Assembly (NCBI GenBank): GCA_015662175.1
Contig: DQUR01000061.1
Coordinates: 1-6,282 of the forward strand
Length of the DNA stretch: 6,282 bases
Direction of reading: 5' to 3'
Origin: Thermococcus paralvinellae
GTDB taxonomy: Archaea; Methanobacteriota_B; Thermococci; Thermococcales; Thermococcaceae
Shown: one piece after another, positions 5,634 through 6,282 of the stretch
How the letters are laid out: every line of letters starts with the position of its first letter
Numbering within the stretch: the stretch's first letter is position 1
Made by a program: the position numbers and the translations under genes
The notes under the pieces: model-generated
Seen by the model: the letters and a program-made list of their open reading frames with translations, nothing else
What the model was told of the DNA's origin: nothing
Databases searched by the model: none

Positions 5634-6282
5634 ATGAGTCAAAGAATGAATGCCATGATGCACGCAAAGAAGGTTTCCCATAGGTATTACGGTATATCAA
5701 AGGTTCCTCAATGGTTTTACTCTTTCGTGCCTTTCAAAGTCTCAACCGGTGGAAGTTCAATACTAATGCCCCTCTATTTACTCCAGCTTGGCGGAGATGC
5801 CCAGATGGTCGGAATAATGAACTCCCTCACAAGTCTGTCCTCAATGGCTGGTAGCCTGTTCTGGGGGAAGCTGAGTGACAGGACATTAAGGAGAAAGGTC
5901 TTCATACTTCTTGGATTTTTCAGCGTTACCGTGTTTTTAACTACCCTTTCCTTCACAAACAGTCCAGTTGAATTTATCTTACTCAATGCAGTTTATTCAT
6001 TCTTCTTGGCATCAACACTTTCCGTTCCAGTGGTCTTGGTTCTCAGGAGTGTTAGAAAGCACAGCTGGGACTATGGAATAGGAAAGTTCAATGAGATAAG
6101 CGGCTGGGCATGGGTTTTTGGACTTGGCTTGGGGTTCGTTTTATCCCAGCATCTCACGATAAGGCAGCTCTTACTCCTCTTTGCCCTCCTCAACATTCCA
6201 TCACTTATATGGGGAGCTAAAACCATGAGGGAAATACCCATATACATCAACAGAAGAAGCATCAGGATCTATGGAAACTACG
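5634..6282 (+). CDS. MFS transporter, N-terminal half (runs off the window)
   Basis: The open frame continues to the window edge, giving 216 residues. It is the N-terminal six-helix half of a major facilitator superfamily secondary transporter in the cytoplasmic membrane. Hydrophobic helices are seen at about residues 28-50, 58-78, 88-107, 112-137, 152-172 and 176-195. Between helices 2 and 3 is the MFS motif A, GKLSDRTLRRK (78-88), with D82 and the basic cluster R86-R87-K88. After helix 6 the sequence turns polar and basic (REIPIYINRRSIR), as expected for the central cytoplasmic loop. The start has a ribosome binding site and a TATA box about 40 bases upstream. The gene has its own promoter and is not clearly coupled to the hydrolase. 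Substrate is not predictable; annotation as drug or sugar efflux would be a guess. No lesion is seen in the visible part. Confidence 0.88.
   Translation, partial: MSQRMNAMMHAKKVSHRYYGISKVPQWFYSFVPFKVSTGGSSILMPLYLLQLGGDAQMVGIMNSLTSLSSMAGSLFWGKLSDRTLRRKVFILLGFFSVTVFLTTLSFTNSPVEFILLNAVYSFFLASTLSVPVVLVLRSVRKHSWDYGIGKFNEISGWAWVFGLGLGFVLSQHLTIRQLLLLFALLNIPSLIWGAKTMREIPIYINRRSIRIYGNY

Overview
The window looks like part of a chromosome from a hyperthermophilic euryarchaeon of the order Thermococcales (Thermococcus/Pyrococcus/Palaeococcus group). The evidence is the gene families (a HypD hydrogenase maturation protein, the archaeal branch of ATP-NAD-kinase-like proteins, and a cation channel with beta-helix-type repeats), GGTGA/GGAGGTG ribosome binding sites, and archaeal BRE/TATA promoters about 25 bases before starts that lack a ribosome binding site. 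The genus is not certain. No tRNA, rRNA, CRISPR array or insertion sequence was seen.

Layout. Bases 1-442 (+) hold the 3' part of hypD, interrupted near the window edge by an in-frame TGA. Convergent to it, 456-3952 (-) is a three-gene operon. It is read in the order: membrane protein with a TrkA-C (RCK_C) domain (3952-3164); a large potassium-channel-like gene (3161-1609); an ATP-NAD-kinase-like protein (1583-456). The channel gene is cut into two frames at 1956-1989 by a perfect 17-bp tandem duplication. Removing one copy restores a single 511-residue protein: an N-terminal Cys/His motif, a beta-helix/pentapeptide-like region, then a two-helix pore with a TTLGYGD filter.

Bases 3953-4797 have no intact gene. 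On the minus strand they hold what look like the decayed remains of a two-gene unit. One is a small DUF4405-like membrane protein (4238-4032) with one in-frame stop. The other is a shredded upstream gene (about 4595-4235) whose last codon overlaps the next start as ATGA.

Bases 4798-5514 (+) encode an intact metallo-beta-lactamase-fold hydrolase, apparently from a leaderless transcript. Bases 5634-6282 (+) are the first half of an MFS transporter with its own TATA box and ribosome binding site, running off the window.

The main result is the concentration of gene damage. Two single nonsense codons, one tandem-duplication frameshift and one heavily decayed gene lie among neighbours that are clean. 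The channel lesion is the most notable, because its cause is visible and could in principle reverse. The intact RCK_C membrane protein and the split channel point to an ion-homeostasis operon; the role of the kinase-like protein in it is unknown.
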